Shown: positions 44,982 to 57,083 of the stretch, in pieces
Position numbering within the stretch: the stretch's first letter is position 1
How the letters are laid out: every line of letters begins with the position of its first letter
DNA from: Halocafeteria seosinensis
Taxonomy: Eukaryota; Sar; Bigyra; Bicosoecida
NCBI GenBank assembly: GCA_001687465.1
Contig: LVLI01000201.1
Coordinates: 62,001-126,000 of the forward strand
Direction of reading: 5' to 3'
DNA length: 64,000 nt
Made by a program: the position numbers and the translations under genes
The notes under the pieces: model-generated
What the model was told of the DNA's origin: nothing
What the model saw: only the letters and a program-made list of their open reading frames with translations
The model's database searches: none

Positions 44982-46173
44982 ATGGTGTCATCGTCTGAGA
45001 CATCGTTCACACGACATATTATCGATAAACTTCTAGTATGCGACGAGGGTCCTCCCCGTGCCTTGACTAGTCTTTCGACACGGCTTCCGACTGGACAGCC
45101 ACGGGCCACCGATGACAGCGTCGTGACGGTCTACACCACCCCGAACCAGGATCCGGAGAAACCAGAATTATTCGTGTCATGCACTGTACGGACTAACAAG
45201 GAAGGCGAGAAAGCACCGCTTACATTGTTTACCGGGAAGTTTACGGATTCCTTCTTCAGCAAACATGTACGTACGCGCATACAGAGTTCATTCATCGTAC
45301 GAGTAGTAATTGTCAAGTATGTGTGAGTGAGTGCTGCAGATTAAACGCGCTGGATTACGCGTGAACGCCGAGCAATTCGCGGGCATCTTTGAGAGGGCCT
45401 TGTATGCGCAAGGAGAACCTTTAGCTTCCCCTGCTCTGGAATTCGAAGAAGACGAAGAGAGCGATAGTGACGAGGATGGTAACGATGGGTCGAATAAGGA
45501 GGGTAGTATCCCTGAGAAATTGACACTGAAGCTGCAATATCTCAAAGAGGAGCTGTTTGAAATCAACGGGGACTTGCCGTTGAAGAAGAAGCAATGCAAA
45601 GATACAGACATTCTCGCTCTGTTATGGATGTCTCAACAGGTTTCGAATCGAGGTGGATCAGCCGGATCAGCTCAGAAAAATGAGAATGGCATCAAACAGC
45701 CGACCGTCAAGACGGAAGCGCCGCAGTCTCAGAGCAGCACTGGCTCCGGGTCAGATGCTACAGCTACTGACAACGCGCCTGCCAACAAGGGCAAAAGCCC
45801 CCTTCGAGAGAGTACTTCTAGTGGTAGTGTGACGACAACGTACAATACAGAGGCCGTAGCTGTGAAGAAGGAAGAGAACGAGGCTACTGCCACTGGGAAG
45901 TCTGAAGCAGTCCCTGCTTCGTCCGAGAGTGTTGAAGTGAAACCGAAAGCAGAAGAGGGAACACAGGGAACTAGGGAGGAGAAACCAGCGACGGCTTCGC
46001 AGCGCGCTCCAGCTGTTAAGAAGAAGCCACCACCCATGGGACTGAATCCAGGCAAAAAGCGGTAAGTAAGCTTGTGCTCCTAAGTATTCGCAAGTTTTGG
46101 CTTGGCTAAGTCTGTTGACTGCTGCAGTCGAGTTGGTGGTGGGGCTAAAATTGGAGGAGGTAATATAAAGTGA
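44982..46173 (+). CDS. Candidate XRCC4/XLF/PAXX-like end-joining factor
   Basis: Exons 44982-45266, 45340-46061 and 46128-46173 (introns 73 and 66 nt) give 350 residues. Residues 1-200 look like a compact head followed by a helix: ELFVSCTVRTNKEGEK, LTLFTGKFTDSFFSKHIKRA, VNAEQFAGIFERAL, an acidic insert, then KLTLKLQYLKEELFEINGDLPL and DTDILALLWMSQQV. This order recalls the head domain of the XRCC4 superfamily, especially PAXX. A disordered Ser/Thr/Glu-rich stretch follows. The end is strongly basic: KKKPPPMGLNPGKKRRVGGG, split by the last intron, which resembles Ku-binding tails of XLF and PAXX. If right, it would act in non-homologous end joining. This is an inference from layout and short motifs; it could be another nuclear protein. 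Confidence 0.75.
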
Positions 46174-46303
46174 GGTATTCGAATAAGCTAGCCTTGATGC
46201 TAGCATATGTATATAAAATAGATAAACAAATCGTCGACACTAAGCACCGAATTTTGTCACTGCTGTCAGCAAGCAACTCTTAAAAGTTTGAGTTCGCGTT
46301 CCA

Positions 46304-47972
46304 TCAGCGGCGCATCATAGAATGTAAAGCATTTGCTGCTGCATTTCTCCTTGAATTCGCTGCCTGCGGGTACATACCTGAAGGTGAACTCGACGCAGCT
46401 GCAGAGTGTGATCCTGCCACAAGCATCGGTGGAGAGTTCACGCAAGGCTGATCCTGATTTGCGTAGGGATAATGTGGCCGTTGTTGATGTAGAGGTATGA
46501 TGGGACCCATATTTCGCTGGAAGTGAGACCCAGAGATATAATTTTGAGTGGAGTACGCTGAGGGGTTCAGTACCTGTCCGTTTGGGCCTACTGGTATCGG
46601 GTTAAAGTATGTCCCAGCTCCAAGCGAAGATGAGCTAACAACTACGGGAGCAATTGGGATATGGGGGCTCATTTGATGTTGAGGCAGGCAATTCATCTGT
46701 TGATAAGAAGACCAAAATTGTCCTACTAGTGGCATAGCATTCACGTTCCCCGACCCGACTGACGATCCTTGCAGCGAGACTTGATGAGCTGTTTGTGTTT
46801 GGGGACCACTTTGGCTTCGGGGGGTGTATGTTTCAGTGGGACTCGCTGGGTTATCAGAGATTTCCGATTCCGCAACATCGAAAGAGCGACGGCGCTTGCC
46901 TGTAAGTGGAGCGCGAATATGCTGAGGTGTCCTGCTATTTGTGTCCTCCAAGTCATCCTGAAACTTTTCAAGGAACTCGAGGCACATATCATCTAATTCG
47001 TGCTCGGCTTGCGCAATTTCTTCTTCAAGGCTCGCAAACGGCGGGTTGGGATCCTTCTTAGGCACATATACTTGCTGTAAATGACACCAACATCCACGCT
47101 GTACTCCAGAGAAAAATGACTGAATTTAGACAGCAAACTTACTTTCCCCAGGGCTGCCTCCTTTGGCCACTTTTTCGAGACACGCATGGGGTCACAGTTC
47201 AATGCTGTGGCGACGTATGCGCGTAACGTTGTATTTGGTTTCAAGTTCCTGATCAAGCCAACTCTGAACAGGGAGATCAGCTGGCTAGCAAAATCTATTT
47301 CTGCACCCGAGAATCACATCGACACATCGAAATTGAATGGCTGTGCTACAAGCGAGGTTCAGGTGACTCCGAGGTATCCGCTAGTGACGTACCGTAGTCT
47401 GTCCATTTTCCCGAACGCCGTTTTGACTCAGCCACTACATTCCACGCATCGGGATACTTGGTCTTTGCTTTTTGCTGAACAACTGATGAAAATATGTCGG
47501 ATAGCGGCACCTCGACAATCCCGACGGCTGCATTGCGAAGTAGGTAGTTGAGTACTAACGTTAGCTACAAATACAAACATTGAAACGTACGACTTGGACC
47601 GTCTACTGTCGTCGCCGTAATTTGTCGATAATACTCAGTTCCATTCTCTCCCGTAACTGCGGCAGAGCTCGTAGTATCTTGAGTTGGCGCGTTACCACTG
47701 CGGCTTCCACCAGTACCACCACGATCGCCCGTGTTCTCCAATGTGTTCCCGTTTGCAGAATTTCTAGGATGATTATGGGGCACTTTGTTAGCAAGCTTTA
47801 GTTCCAGTATTTCCTCCTCCTTACTGCTTAAACGACTCGACCCGAGTGACTCATTATTTCCGGCAGGATCCTCGCCATCAGACGACACATGTTGAGTCGC
47901 TAAGGTAGCTGTCGCAGCGCTATCAGCGCTGGACGACGTGCTATAGTCCCCCGAATTCATCTGATCCAGCAT
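46304..47972 (-). CDS. Unrecognised nuclear-type protein with conserved LNCDPMRVSKKW block
   Basis: Exons on the minus strand are 47972-47591, 47527-47393, 47261-47143 and 47074-46304, giving 468 residues. The acceptor at 47262 was chosen because it alone keeps phase. Residues 1-120 are Ser/Asn/Gly-rich and disordered. The only globular part lies at about residues 127-235: VEVPLSDIFSSVVQQKAK, LKPNTTLRAYVATALNCDPM, RVSKKWPKEAALGK and QVYVPKKDPN, then a helix HELDDMCLEFLEKFQDDL. The block around 'LNCDPMRVSKK...GK..Y.P' looks like a conserved domain, but I cannot name it. A KRRR basic patch follows, then a Gln/Pro/His/Asn-rich tail of the kind seen in transcription regulators. Nuclear localisation is inference. 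The intron at 47262-47392 (131 nt) is long for this window. Confidence 0.7.
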
Positions 47973-49147
47973 TGTTTGTACACTGTGCGCTTCTCAGTAC
48001 TCACACTACTCTTAGTGTGTCCAGAAAACGGTGCGGGGTCCTTCTTGTATTGAGTAAGAAAACGACGTCACTCAAACAAAAGACTCCTGGGCCGCACAGG
48101 CGACTGACAGCTGTATCTTCCCCCCGCTGCTGTAACCCTCTCGTGACGATACAGTTCGGCTAAAGCACATCCATTTGGGAAGAAATTACCAATACCGCAA
48201 TATTGACTCAATCTTGCTCAGACGGACACCTCTGTCTGTGTAGAGTCGCAGATCCTGCTTTGGCGACGCGCCAAGTTGCTACGCAGAGGTCGTACAATGC
48301 TGCACGGTAACAAAAAAACAGGTATCCATGTTCTACGATGACGCAAACACAACACACAGAGAGAAGCAGCATTTGACCATTGATCGAGAAGGGAAACGCT
48401 ATCGAACGAGCATAAACTTCGGCTGCGGGACTTGAAGGGGGTGGTGCGGAGCACAACCACTACCGGGCCGGTTTCTATAAACTTTTTCTTGTTTCCGCCC
48501 CCTAATATAGTCACCACAAGCCCAATCCACGCTATCCACTAGACTCAATGAAATCATTTCCATGGGTGCATGATGTTGTGAGCACAGCCCAGACCTTCGT
48601 ACGCAATTAGTCACGGACACGCGGCCTCCTTTGGTTTTTTGTCAGCCTCCGGACATTTACCAAAGCCGCAGATGAATAGAGTCCAACAACAACCTAGTTT
48701 GTTTGCTGAATGAGCTTGATGCTGGGTGCATCCGGGAGCCTCGTTCACCTATTGACTTACGACAATGCGGGGATGACGTTGTATACGCTTCTGAACAATG
48801 CCGGCGGCGGCCGTACTTTCTACTGTGCTTAGTACCTGACACCAGGCGTCTCGGTGAACAATAATTTTTTCACCAGAGAACTGAATGAACAGTTCGTGAA
48901 TATCAAAGTATGTAAAGTTACTGTATCTATCCAAACACTGTGCAACAACTGACTTGCATCAACCCTGCACCCCTTAGTAATATGAGTCAGTATTCCCTCA
49001 GTGTGTGTCCTTAAAACGGAGTGAGTCACCGCAACGGTTCAGCCCGCAGACCCGGAAATTTCCTGGCTACAACCGACACAACGATGGGATAAAAAACCGT
49101 GGGTTCACAACGACGATGGACAAAAAACCGTGGGTACACAAGAATGT
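47973..49147. other. Gene-free spacer
   Basis: This is 1.17 kb without a convincing gene. A 27-base unit containing aaaaaaccgtgggt is tandemly duplicated at about 49090-49140, next to the stop of the TFIIIC-like gene. Minus-strand frames at 48208-48620 show no protein features. Confidence 0.5.
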
Positions 49148-51777
49148 TCATTTCTTTTCAGTGTCTACTGCTGGAGAGCCTGAGCCTTGTACTCTCTTCC
49201 GCTTTCCTCTGGATTTGCGAGTCGGACGTTTAGACGCCTCTGGAGACCGCGCTTCCGGCTCTGGTGGATTACTCGTCACTTCTCTACATAGGAGGGCACA
49301 TTCTGAAACGTCAATAAGGGACAAGCCAACCGTTCCATCACCTAAGGCTGACACTGCACACGCATATTGGGAGCTTAGTGATTCCCCGCTTAGAACCGTG
49401 TCTGCTGCTCCATAAGGAAGAGCTACGAGCCGGACCAACTCTGCGGAAGCGTCAAAAGCAGGAATTGGAATTTGAATTGAAGATTGAAATTGCTGTGTCA
49501 CTGTAGATTGAGGACGTCTAATAGCTACTCCAGTCGTTTCGAATGCGGAATTGGTGCGTTTGTGTGTTCCAACGAACCCCGGCATCAACGAGACTGAACC
49601 ATCACTGGAGGCCTGGGCCAAAATAGTGTAGACTCCGTCGTTCCCTCTTTTCTTACCGCGTTTTGGTTTGCCTCCTGAAAACATTATAGTGGGCATAGCG
49701 TCTAGAGAGGAGATGGTACTCTTGCAATTAGGCATCATCGCGCTCGTTGATCCTGAGGGGAATTCTACTAGCCTAGTTTCTCCTTCTTGAACGCAGGCAA
49801 GAACCCCTTCAGGAACGGCAGCTACCGCTGTCACAGGATGTAAACCGAGCGATTGTTCCCTCACGCATCTATATTCGGATACATCCCACACTCTTATCGC
49901 TCCATCTCCATACCCTGCTATTATTTCCTGTGTGTTCTGCCAACTCCAGCTCAGTGATGAGACGTATGCTGTAGTGCTAGCGGTCCCTCGCAAACAGAGC
50001 GGATCAAACACTGTGAGAGGAACAGCTGACCTACTGTAATGGTCGTCGCCCGAAAGCGGCCAGAATAGCAGTTCCCTTTCTTCCGAATCTTGTCCCACGC
50101 TCCACAGAGTAACGCACCCGTTATCAGCACCTGTTACAAATAGCTCAGCGTCGTGGGAGCTCCACCTGAACACTGTTTGGTACGAGCCTTCAAGGCTTGC
50201 TACACATAAAGGACGAAGAGACACACGTATCGGAAGAGACACAGACAGTTTGCTAGCAACCTGAGGAGGACTCGGTATAGGAAACACAACGGCGTTTCCA
50301 TTTCCCATACACGCACCTAGTAAGCCAAAGCGTGTTGGGGCCTCAGAAGTTCCGGGAGACTCAGGGGCAACATCGTGGTACGAAGAAGGTTTACAAAACG
50401 GATTCCAGTGTAAATCAGTCACTGACCCACATGCATGCTCTAGAAGAAGTGTACATTTTGCACCTCTGATAGAAAGACTGGAAGCGCTACCTGGTTTGGC
50501 AATGAACCTCGGCTCCTGTATGTTAGCGTCTGAGCAGTTGTCGTCACTACCATGCACCACAGTGCTCTGCCATATTTGTATACAGGTCGAAGAACTATCG
50601 TCCTGCTCCCTATTTTGAGAGTTGGATGGAGCATCCGAGGTTGACAGAGCCAATGCAATTTCGCTAGCATTGTCATTTTGACCCTTCATCGTAAATGCAT
50701 CCATGGCACTCACTGGAGACTCCAGAGTCAATTTCCAATGCGCCGCATAGCTATGCGTGTCTTTAGTCCCGCGTACCGTTACATCAGAAGGAAGCGACGT
50801 CTGCGAATGGGAAGGGAGCATGTGTGGGTCAGTGACTGCATGAGAAAAACACTGAGATGTCGACGACGCGCATGCATCCCCCACCACTTGAGTTTCCCCA
50901 AGCCAATCCGAGATGCATGCGTACGTTGGACACAACATATGAGGCAAATTGAACGCACCATTTACTGCATGATGATCATCTCCTTCAGGTTGCCAAAATC
51001 CTCGAGGGACTGCTGCTGGCGCGACCATTCTCCTTGCGCTATTATCATCCATTAAGTCTGGCTCGTGATCATCCCCAGTATTGGCGCGTGTCCTTCCACC
51101 GCGACCGCCACCACCACGACCCCGAGTTCCGACTACTCTCCCGCGTCCCCATCTCTGTCCATGAACACCACCTCGGATAGTACCCCCAGTTATACTCAAG
51201 ACCGAAGAAGGATCGGGGTGTCCACTTCCGTATCCGAAATTAGTATGAAGCTGCTCATCCGCTTTATCGCGGCTCGTAACGTCGTCGTAGGAGACACATA
51301 CCCGATTCTTAAGATGGTACATTATCCCCGGCTTGGTAGTAAATTGTACCCCACAGAACGGACACCGTACATTACACCGGTACTCGTATCCTCCCCGTTG
51401 CTGGTGAGCTACATGATCCCCAACCCGTGGTGGCCGTCCTACTCTCTTGCTCTGCGTTGGGATTTCACCTAATGATTCCTCGGTAACTGAGATTCCCATA
51501 GCTCGCGCCTCATTGACAGCATCCCGGATGACGTGTTCGAGTGTTGCACGAGGTCGCTGCGGGTCAAACGAAAAATACGGTAATGACTAACAAATTAACG
51601 TCTTTCCAGAGCAATAGATTTCTTTCTGCTTACCTTGCCTTGCTGCGGAGGTGGCGGCTGTTCAAACTCCTCCTCTTCCTCTTCCTGTTCTTCCTCCTCC
51701 TCCGAGTCCATTGGCGCAGCCTGGCGCGAACGAGCGCCTCCCCGATGTGTGGCGGCTCTTCTATTGGCACGAGGCAT
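49148..51777 (-). CDS. TFIIIC subunit-like WD40 protein with AT-hook and zinc finger
   Basis: Exons are 51777-51634 and 51556-49148 (intron 77 nt), about 850 residues. The chosen start MPRANRRAATHRGG precedes an acidic run; an in-frame ATG at 51834 is an alternative. Residues 70-120 hold an AT-hook-like VGRPPRVGD and a C2H2-type finger, CPFCGVQFTTKPGIMYHLKN. A Gly/Arg-rich stretch follows (RGRGGGGRGGRTRA). The second half is a degenerate beta-propeller: VTDLHWNPFC, RFGLLGACMGNGNAVVFPIP, VFRWSSHDAELFVTGADNGCVTLW, SLSWSWQNTQEIIAGYGDGAIRVWD. The 'GLL...G....V..P.P' wording is characteristic of TFIIIC subunit 2 (GTF3C2/Tfc6-like), which helps recruit RNA polymerase III. The C-terminus carries a basic nuclear signal (RPTRKSRGKRKR). 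The assignment to TFIIIC is likely but not certain. Confidence 0.85.
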
Positions 51778-52798
51778 TTTACAATTCCAAACGACTCTGT
51801 GAAGGTGGCAAAAGAAATTCAAAATCCTCGGCAAGTTGAAGTTGGCGTCGCGCGAGAAAGAGCTGATTCATGCGCCACAGGAACTTCACTCAAGGAGCAA
51901 AGAACGAGATCATAGGATACTATGGAAGAGTAGAGAGTATCTTAGAGACTCTTACAGGGCGTGGAATGCCTCTGAATAGCCTCCTTTCCCCCCTTAACCG
52001 TTAACCCCCGTCCTTCGGTCATCTCTCCTCTCCCTCCTCGCTCCTCTTGAAGTGACTTAAAAACGACAAAAAGGGTATAGGTGTCCTCCCTCCCCTTGTA
52101 GCTCCCCTCGGAGAGCGACACCAGGGATAGGGGGAACAGGGAGATCCTGCCCCTTTTTTGCCCCTTTCCATCTCCTTCTTCATAAAGCAATTTGCTTTTT
52201 TGTATTTCTCACACAAGGTCCCCCATTATGGAAAACAACAAAAAGAATTGGACACGGACGTACCTTGTTTTTTTTTGTTCTTTTTTTTCTTCCTTTCAGG
52301 TAGGGGGCTCTGTCGTATCAAACCTGTTCAACTCACTTCATTGAACCTGGATAGTCCGTTAGCCGTCGAACACGAATATGGCAGGGCTTCCGCCCGGACC
52401 GAGAAGGCCCTTGTTGAATACGGGTGGAAGAATTCAAACAACTTCACTTTGCTTCGCCTGAATTCCTCTTCGGGGAAATCTCATTTGACCTCGGACGCAT
52501 CATGAATGATACTCGTTTATAAGTGTACCAATTGTTTAATCAAGACAAGAGGGTGGAATTCTCCCCACAAGACCTACATGACATGTGGAAGTCTGGAATT
52601 ACGAAGTTACTGCTGCCAACTTGGCAGTATAAGACGCATGAAAAGTCAATGAAGGAGAGAATGTAAATCATTCTGTGCAGCATGCTTCAAGTACAGGCTC
52701 TGTAGCAGCACCTACTATGCTACCGAATGCTTTTCAGTTCAGGAGATATCCATCCCTCCGGGACATAGAACACATACTTGGTCGGTATCCGAGACGTA
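51778..52798. other. Spacer with a polypyrimidine block and a possible terminal exon
   Basis: From about 51975 to 52310 the plus strand is strongly biased to C and T, with runs such as ccccctt and many T-runs, ending in tttctttcag-like sequence at about 52300. The open frame after it (52301-52505) could be a 3' exon reading IKPVQLTSLNLDSPLAVEHE, but no upstream exon is visible. I see no known repeat family. The function, if any, is unknown. Confidence 0.45.
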
Positions 52799-54614
52799 CT
52801 ATTCCTTTGGCTGATCGCTTAATTCAAAAAGGCGATCAACAAAGTCGTTTCGGAAGAGTCCTTGCGGGTCCCATTTCTGCCGGAGCTCGTTGAACTCGTC
52901 GATCCGTGGGAGAGTTTGCTTCAGATGAGACTTAGTGCTATAGAACCGCTTTCCCCAATGTGGCCTGCCTTCGTGCTCTAATGCGATCTGCTCAAAATCG
53001 CTGCGGAAGAAAGAGAAATCGAGTCACACTTGCGTTGGGTTTCTCGGGGACTTGGCAACCCCAATGACCATACATACCTAAAATATTGTCGTAGTTTCTC
53101 TTCTGAAGCAGAGAATAATCCAATCGTAATATGGCAGACAACTTCGCCTTTCGTTAAGAGATCAGGAACTCGCCCATTGTGCCCTCGTATTTTCTCGGAG
53201 TCCTTGTTCAGATACCCGCTTGATAACCATGAATTGTCTCGTTGGACAAACCGGATTTCATGGATGAAACCGCATCGTATACCAGATGTTGCAATATAAT
53301 TCTGAAGCTTCTTGATCACCTTGACCGCCTTCGATGCGGGCACAGCGTATTCCAGTTCCGTGTGATATGGAACACGATAGCAAATCTGAAGGTGCTCATA
53401 ACTCTTTCCTGAGCGTGTTTTCGTAGCCAGGAAGCTCGTATACCCAATTATCTCGTTTACTACACGTTGAATAGGCGGAAACGATGCGCTGATAAACTGT
53501 ACCAGCTCCATTAGATATCCTTTGATCACTCCATCTAGCGTCCACGAAATATGCCCCGCTTGCCGCGAGGGAGCCTTGCTTATCTCATATACGACAACGC
53601 TATTTGTGTGAGGCAAGATCCAGAATTTGGCAAACTCAAAGGAATTAATATAGTAGCTCAGTTTCTCGTAAAACTCATTCTCCGTAACAAGATGCTCACG
53701 GACTTTAACATCGAAAGCCGGGACCAGTTCTAGCGTCACTTTCGTTATGATACCCAAGCAACCTAAGCTAATTCGGAAAGCATTCAAAAGATCGCCAGGC
53801 ATATCCTGATTGATTGTGTGGACTTTGCCTTTTGCGTCCACAACTTCCAGACTTATGACTTGACGTGATAGAGGTTCATGTCTTGCACCACTTCCATGAG
53901 TATTCGTACAGATCGCCCCTGCGATACTTTGCTCATCCACCGACGGTACATTGGCTGGGTAAACAAAAATTACCTTGAAACTCCTACGAGAAGTCTTTCA
54001 AGCAAAAAAGTCACGTACGAAATGCGAGTGGCGGATCCAAGCGATCCAGTGCCGAATACAAGTCACACAGGCGTATTCCAGCTTCCACAGTCACTCTTCG
54101 GTTAGCTGCATCGACCTCGACGATCTTGTTCAAGTTGTCCAAATTCACATGAATATCGTGTGGCTTGGCGATATCGTTCCAACTGTGCCCGGCCCCAACG
54201 ACTTTAAGTCGTCTTTGGGACGACTTCGCTTGTCGTACGAGCTGAACCACTTCATACAGGGATTTCGGGTAGTACGTCGCGTTCGTTGGAGAGACCAGTG
54301 TATACCGCCCGTCCCAATTGCGGACGACCGGTTTTGCTCGAGTGGGCTTGTAAAGGTAATGACGGTAATAATGCCAGAGACAAACGCTGCCGAGGATCCA
54401 TCCCGGGAGCCCTATGGTCAGAATCAAGCTCTGTGTTAGCCACCCGGGCGCTCTGCGCCACAGATATTGCAGCCAATAAATTCCCAAAACCTGTAGGGTG
54501 CGGTATGAACAACATACAATGCATAGAGCAAAGATCCTGAGAGTGGAGGACGCGGGAAGTCGTACGTACCGACGTGGAAATCGCATACGCGATTGCTGGT
54601 TTCGTATAAGCCAT
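52799..54614 (-). CDS. L-gulono/D-arabinono-1,4-lactone oxidase (ascorbate or erythroascorbate synthesis)
   Basis: Minus-strand exons are 54614-54570, 54490-54019, 53954-53078 and 53000-52799 (introns 64-79 nt), 531 residues. An alternative start at 54586 reads through the first intron in frame. The N-terminus has one or two membrane helices (LTQSLILTIGLPGWILGSVCLW). The FAD-binding PCMH domain follows: RLKVVGAGHSWNDIAKPHDI, with the His used for covalent flavin, then VDAANRRVTVEAGIRL, SVDEQSIAGAICTNTHGSGA and LGCLGIITKVTLELVP. The C-terminal ALO domain ends with RPHWGKRF, the expected HWGK-type motif, and a DPQGLFRNDF close. The enzyme oxidises an aldonolactone to ascorbate or a related product, giving H2O2, typically at mitochondrial or endomembranes. 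The exact substrate cannot be told from sequence alone. Confidence 0.9.
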
Positions 54615-54818
54615 GCTGAGCTATCACTACAATCAAGATATTATGTCACCATTATCGATGAACTGAAAAAACAACAAAAAACAATGCAATCGCAATACAC
54701 TGAACTGCTACTTCTGAAGAAGACTTCGACGATACTTCGAAGTTTGAACTTCTAGCTTGTGCATTAGTTCATTATCAGTTGCTTCAAAGACAAAGAACTA
54801 CTCCGAAAATCCCTTGTT

Positions 54819-57083
54819 TCAGCAGTATTGCTCCAAATCTTCGATCGTGTAGCTAACTTTCGTATTGCCTTTCTTTCCCTTTATCTTAGTGATTTTCAAG
54901 TCACCGATCTGACCGGTATGGTTTACGTGAGTGCCACCGCAGGCACAACCTTGGTCTTCACTTCCAACGTACACAGTCCTGACGCTACTTCCGTCTTCGG
55001 AAGTTTCCATCTGTATCCTCGTGGGTATCTGCTTGGAGACTAGGTCCGTGACTTTCTTCTGAAGCTCCTTTGCAATTTGCTCTCGTTCTCTTGCAGGGAT
55101 ATCTCCAATGTATTCTACAAACGGGCCATCTGGAAAATGGTGACCTTTTCCTGCCTCCATATTCTGGCCTACCTGACGCATTGCTTCGTCGATTAAATGC
55201 CCACCAGAGTGCAAGCGTGCAGAATTGCGGCGCCAGACCCCGTTCACCAAACACTTGCATCCGTGACCTCTAGCAAACCGCGCAGCTGCGGAGTCATTTT
55301 CTCCTTCTTCAGGGGAATTAATACAAGGCTTTCCGTTATCCTGGCTTTGAATGTTTTCGGGTGCAACATTGGCATTATGGCGTTTCACATATCTCCCAAA
55401 GTGCAGGACGACGGAAAGGGGACTTTTTCCGTTTGAGGGCACAATGGTTCCATTCTTAACTGTGTGCACTTCAAATACAATGGGTTCATAATCAGTTGTT
55501 TGTGATATGATATATCCCCGGTCAGCAGGTTGTCCTCCGCCCTGAGCATGGAACACTGTCTGATCCAATATGAGAACTTCTTCGCCTAAACCAGCCTCGT
55601 TCGCTCCTTGCACTTCTGCCGAATTCATATTATTAGCCTGCGCGTCTTCTGCGTGAAGCTCCATCGTGGAGTTCTTTACTCGCCCCACAACATAGGCATT
55701 GCATTCTAGTAGATACGTATCATTCATATATAGACGACGGGTATCAGCTAGCCTAGCACCATGGCTTGAAGTGATACACTCCTGTGCTGATTGTACCAAG
55801 ACGCGTGCTGCGTACTCCACCCGATCTCTGGTCGAATGCCTTCCGACAGATAGTCGCATCGTACCTCTGGCTCTCTCTTGACCAATTCCCATAGCTTTGA
55901 GCACGTGTGAAGAATGATCTTTTCCCTTCTTGCATGCGGCACCTACACTGGCGCAAACCTGACCTTCACTCTTGGCTAGGACTTCGCTAGCGGATATACC
56001 CTCAAACGCAATACTGAGTGTGTTCGGAAGTCGCTTTTCAGAGGCCTGAGGACAATTGTCAATAACTTTAACATCTCCAACTTCCTTCATGCCAGTCAAG
56101 ATTCTCTCCTTCAGCAGTTCTCGCAGATCGTGCAATCTTTCTCGCTCCCTATGGTCGAGTTTATACTTGGCTTCGTCACATGCTACACCTAGGGCAGCTA
56201 TGTATGGCACATTTTCGGTTCCAGCTCGATAGCCACGCTCCTGCGCTGGCCCGTGCATTAGATTCACCAGTCTAATAGGAGTAGTTGTACGCATGAGTAG
56301 GCAACCTACTCCTTTCGGTCCATAAAATTTGTGTCCGGCTACAGACATCATATCCACATCCAGCTGTTGAAAATCGACTGGAATCTTTCCAATAACCTGA
56401 CTTGCGTCAGTGTGAAATACCAGTTGCTGAGAGAGACCTGGAGTTTCTCTTATTAGTCGTGCAATCTCAGCAATGGGCTGAATAGCTCCTACTTCATTCT
56501 GAATGTAGAGAAAGAACTAACCCTTGACAGTACAATATCTTGAACTCAAACAACACACAAATACTACACTTACATTTGCCAGCATGACGCTCACAAACCG
56601 CGTGTTTGGGCGGATCGAGTTGAACACTTCTTCAGCCGAAACAATGCCTTCATTGTTCACTCCCACATAGGTCACTTGCGCTCCAAGATGTTGCTGAGCA
56701 AATTCGCATGTTTTCAAGGTAGCCGGGTGTTCCACTGCTGTGGTCACGATATGGGGCGGTTCTCCATTGAGGTCAATACCCTCTCCATGTATGCACGCGT
56801 GGATGACGCCTTTCAAGGACCAGTTTATGCTCTCTGTAGCGCCTGAGGTGAAAAAGACTTCCTCGGGTGCACAATTCAACGCATTCGCCACTTGCTGCCG
56901 CGCTTTCGCGATCGCTTCCTTGGCTCCAGACCCTTCCGGATACCCCGAGGAGGGGTTATACCAGTCTTCCCTGAGGTATTTCATAATCGTCTCGACCACC
57001 TTCTCTGAAGGTGGGCTTGTGGCGTTGTAATCGAGATAAACAGCGCCTTGAGGGTCCTGGTCACTTGAAGATGACGAAGCCAT
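54819..57083 (-). CDS. Fusion: selenocysteine lyase/cysteine desulfurase plus AlaX-type tRNA-editing domain
   Basis: Exons 57083-56574 and 56498-54819 (intron 75 nt) give 729 residues. The first 400 residues form a PLP fold-type I enzyme: YLDYNATSPP, FFTSGATESIN, VEHPATL, FHTDASQVIGKIPVD, the Schiff-base Lys227 in SVAGHKFYGPKG, then GPAQERGYRAGTENV. The active-site region VCASVGAAC (Cys352 and Cys359) with RLSVGRHSTRD resembles selenocysteine lyase more than IscS. It releases sulfur or selenium and yields alanine. From about residue 430 an AlaX domain follows: QTVFHAQGGGQPADRG, the zinc His600/His604 pair in RLHSGGHLID, and Cys688, Cys690, His694 in CACGGTHV. AlaX proteins hydrolyse misacylated tRNA(Ala), mainly Ser-tRNA. 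All key residues are present in both halves and no stop or splice site separates them, so this is one fused gene. No organelle presequence is obvious. Confidence 0.93.

Noticed and set aside
52158-52505. 115-codon frame as a complete gene
   Set aside because: Its first half is translated T-runs; at most the last 68 codons could be an exon, and no partner is visible.
52799-57083. Lactone oxidase and lyase-AlaX genes as an operon-like unit
   Set aside because: They share a strand and lie 204 bp apart, but each has its own introns and their pathways are unrelated; there is no sign of polycistronic transcription.
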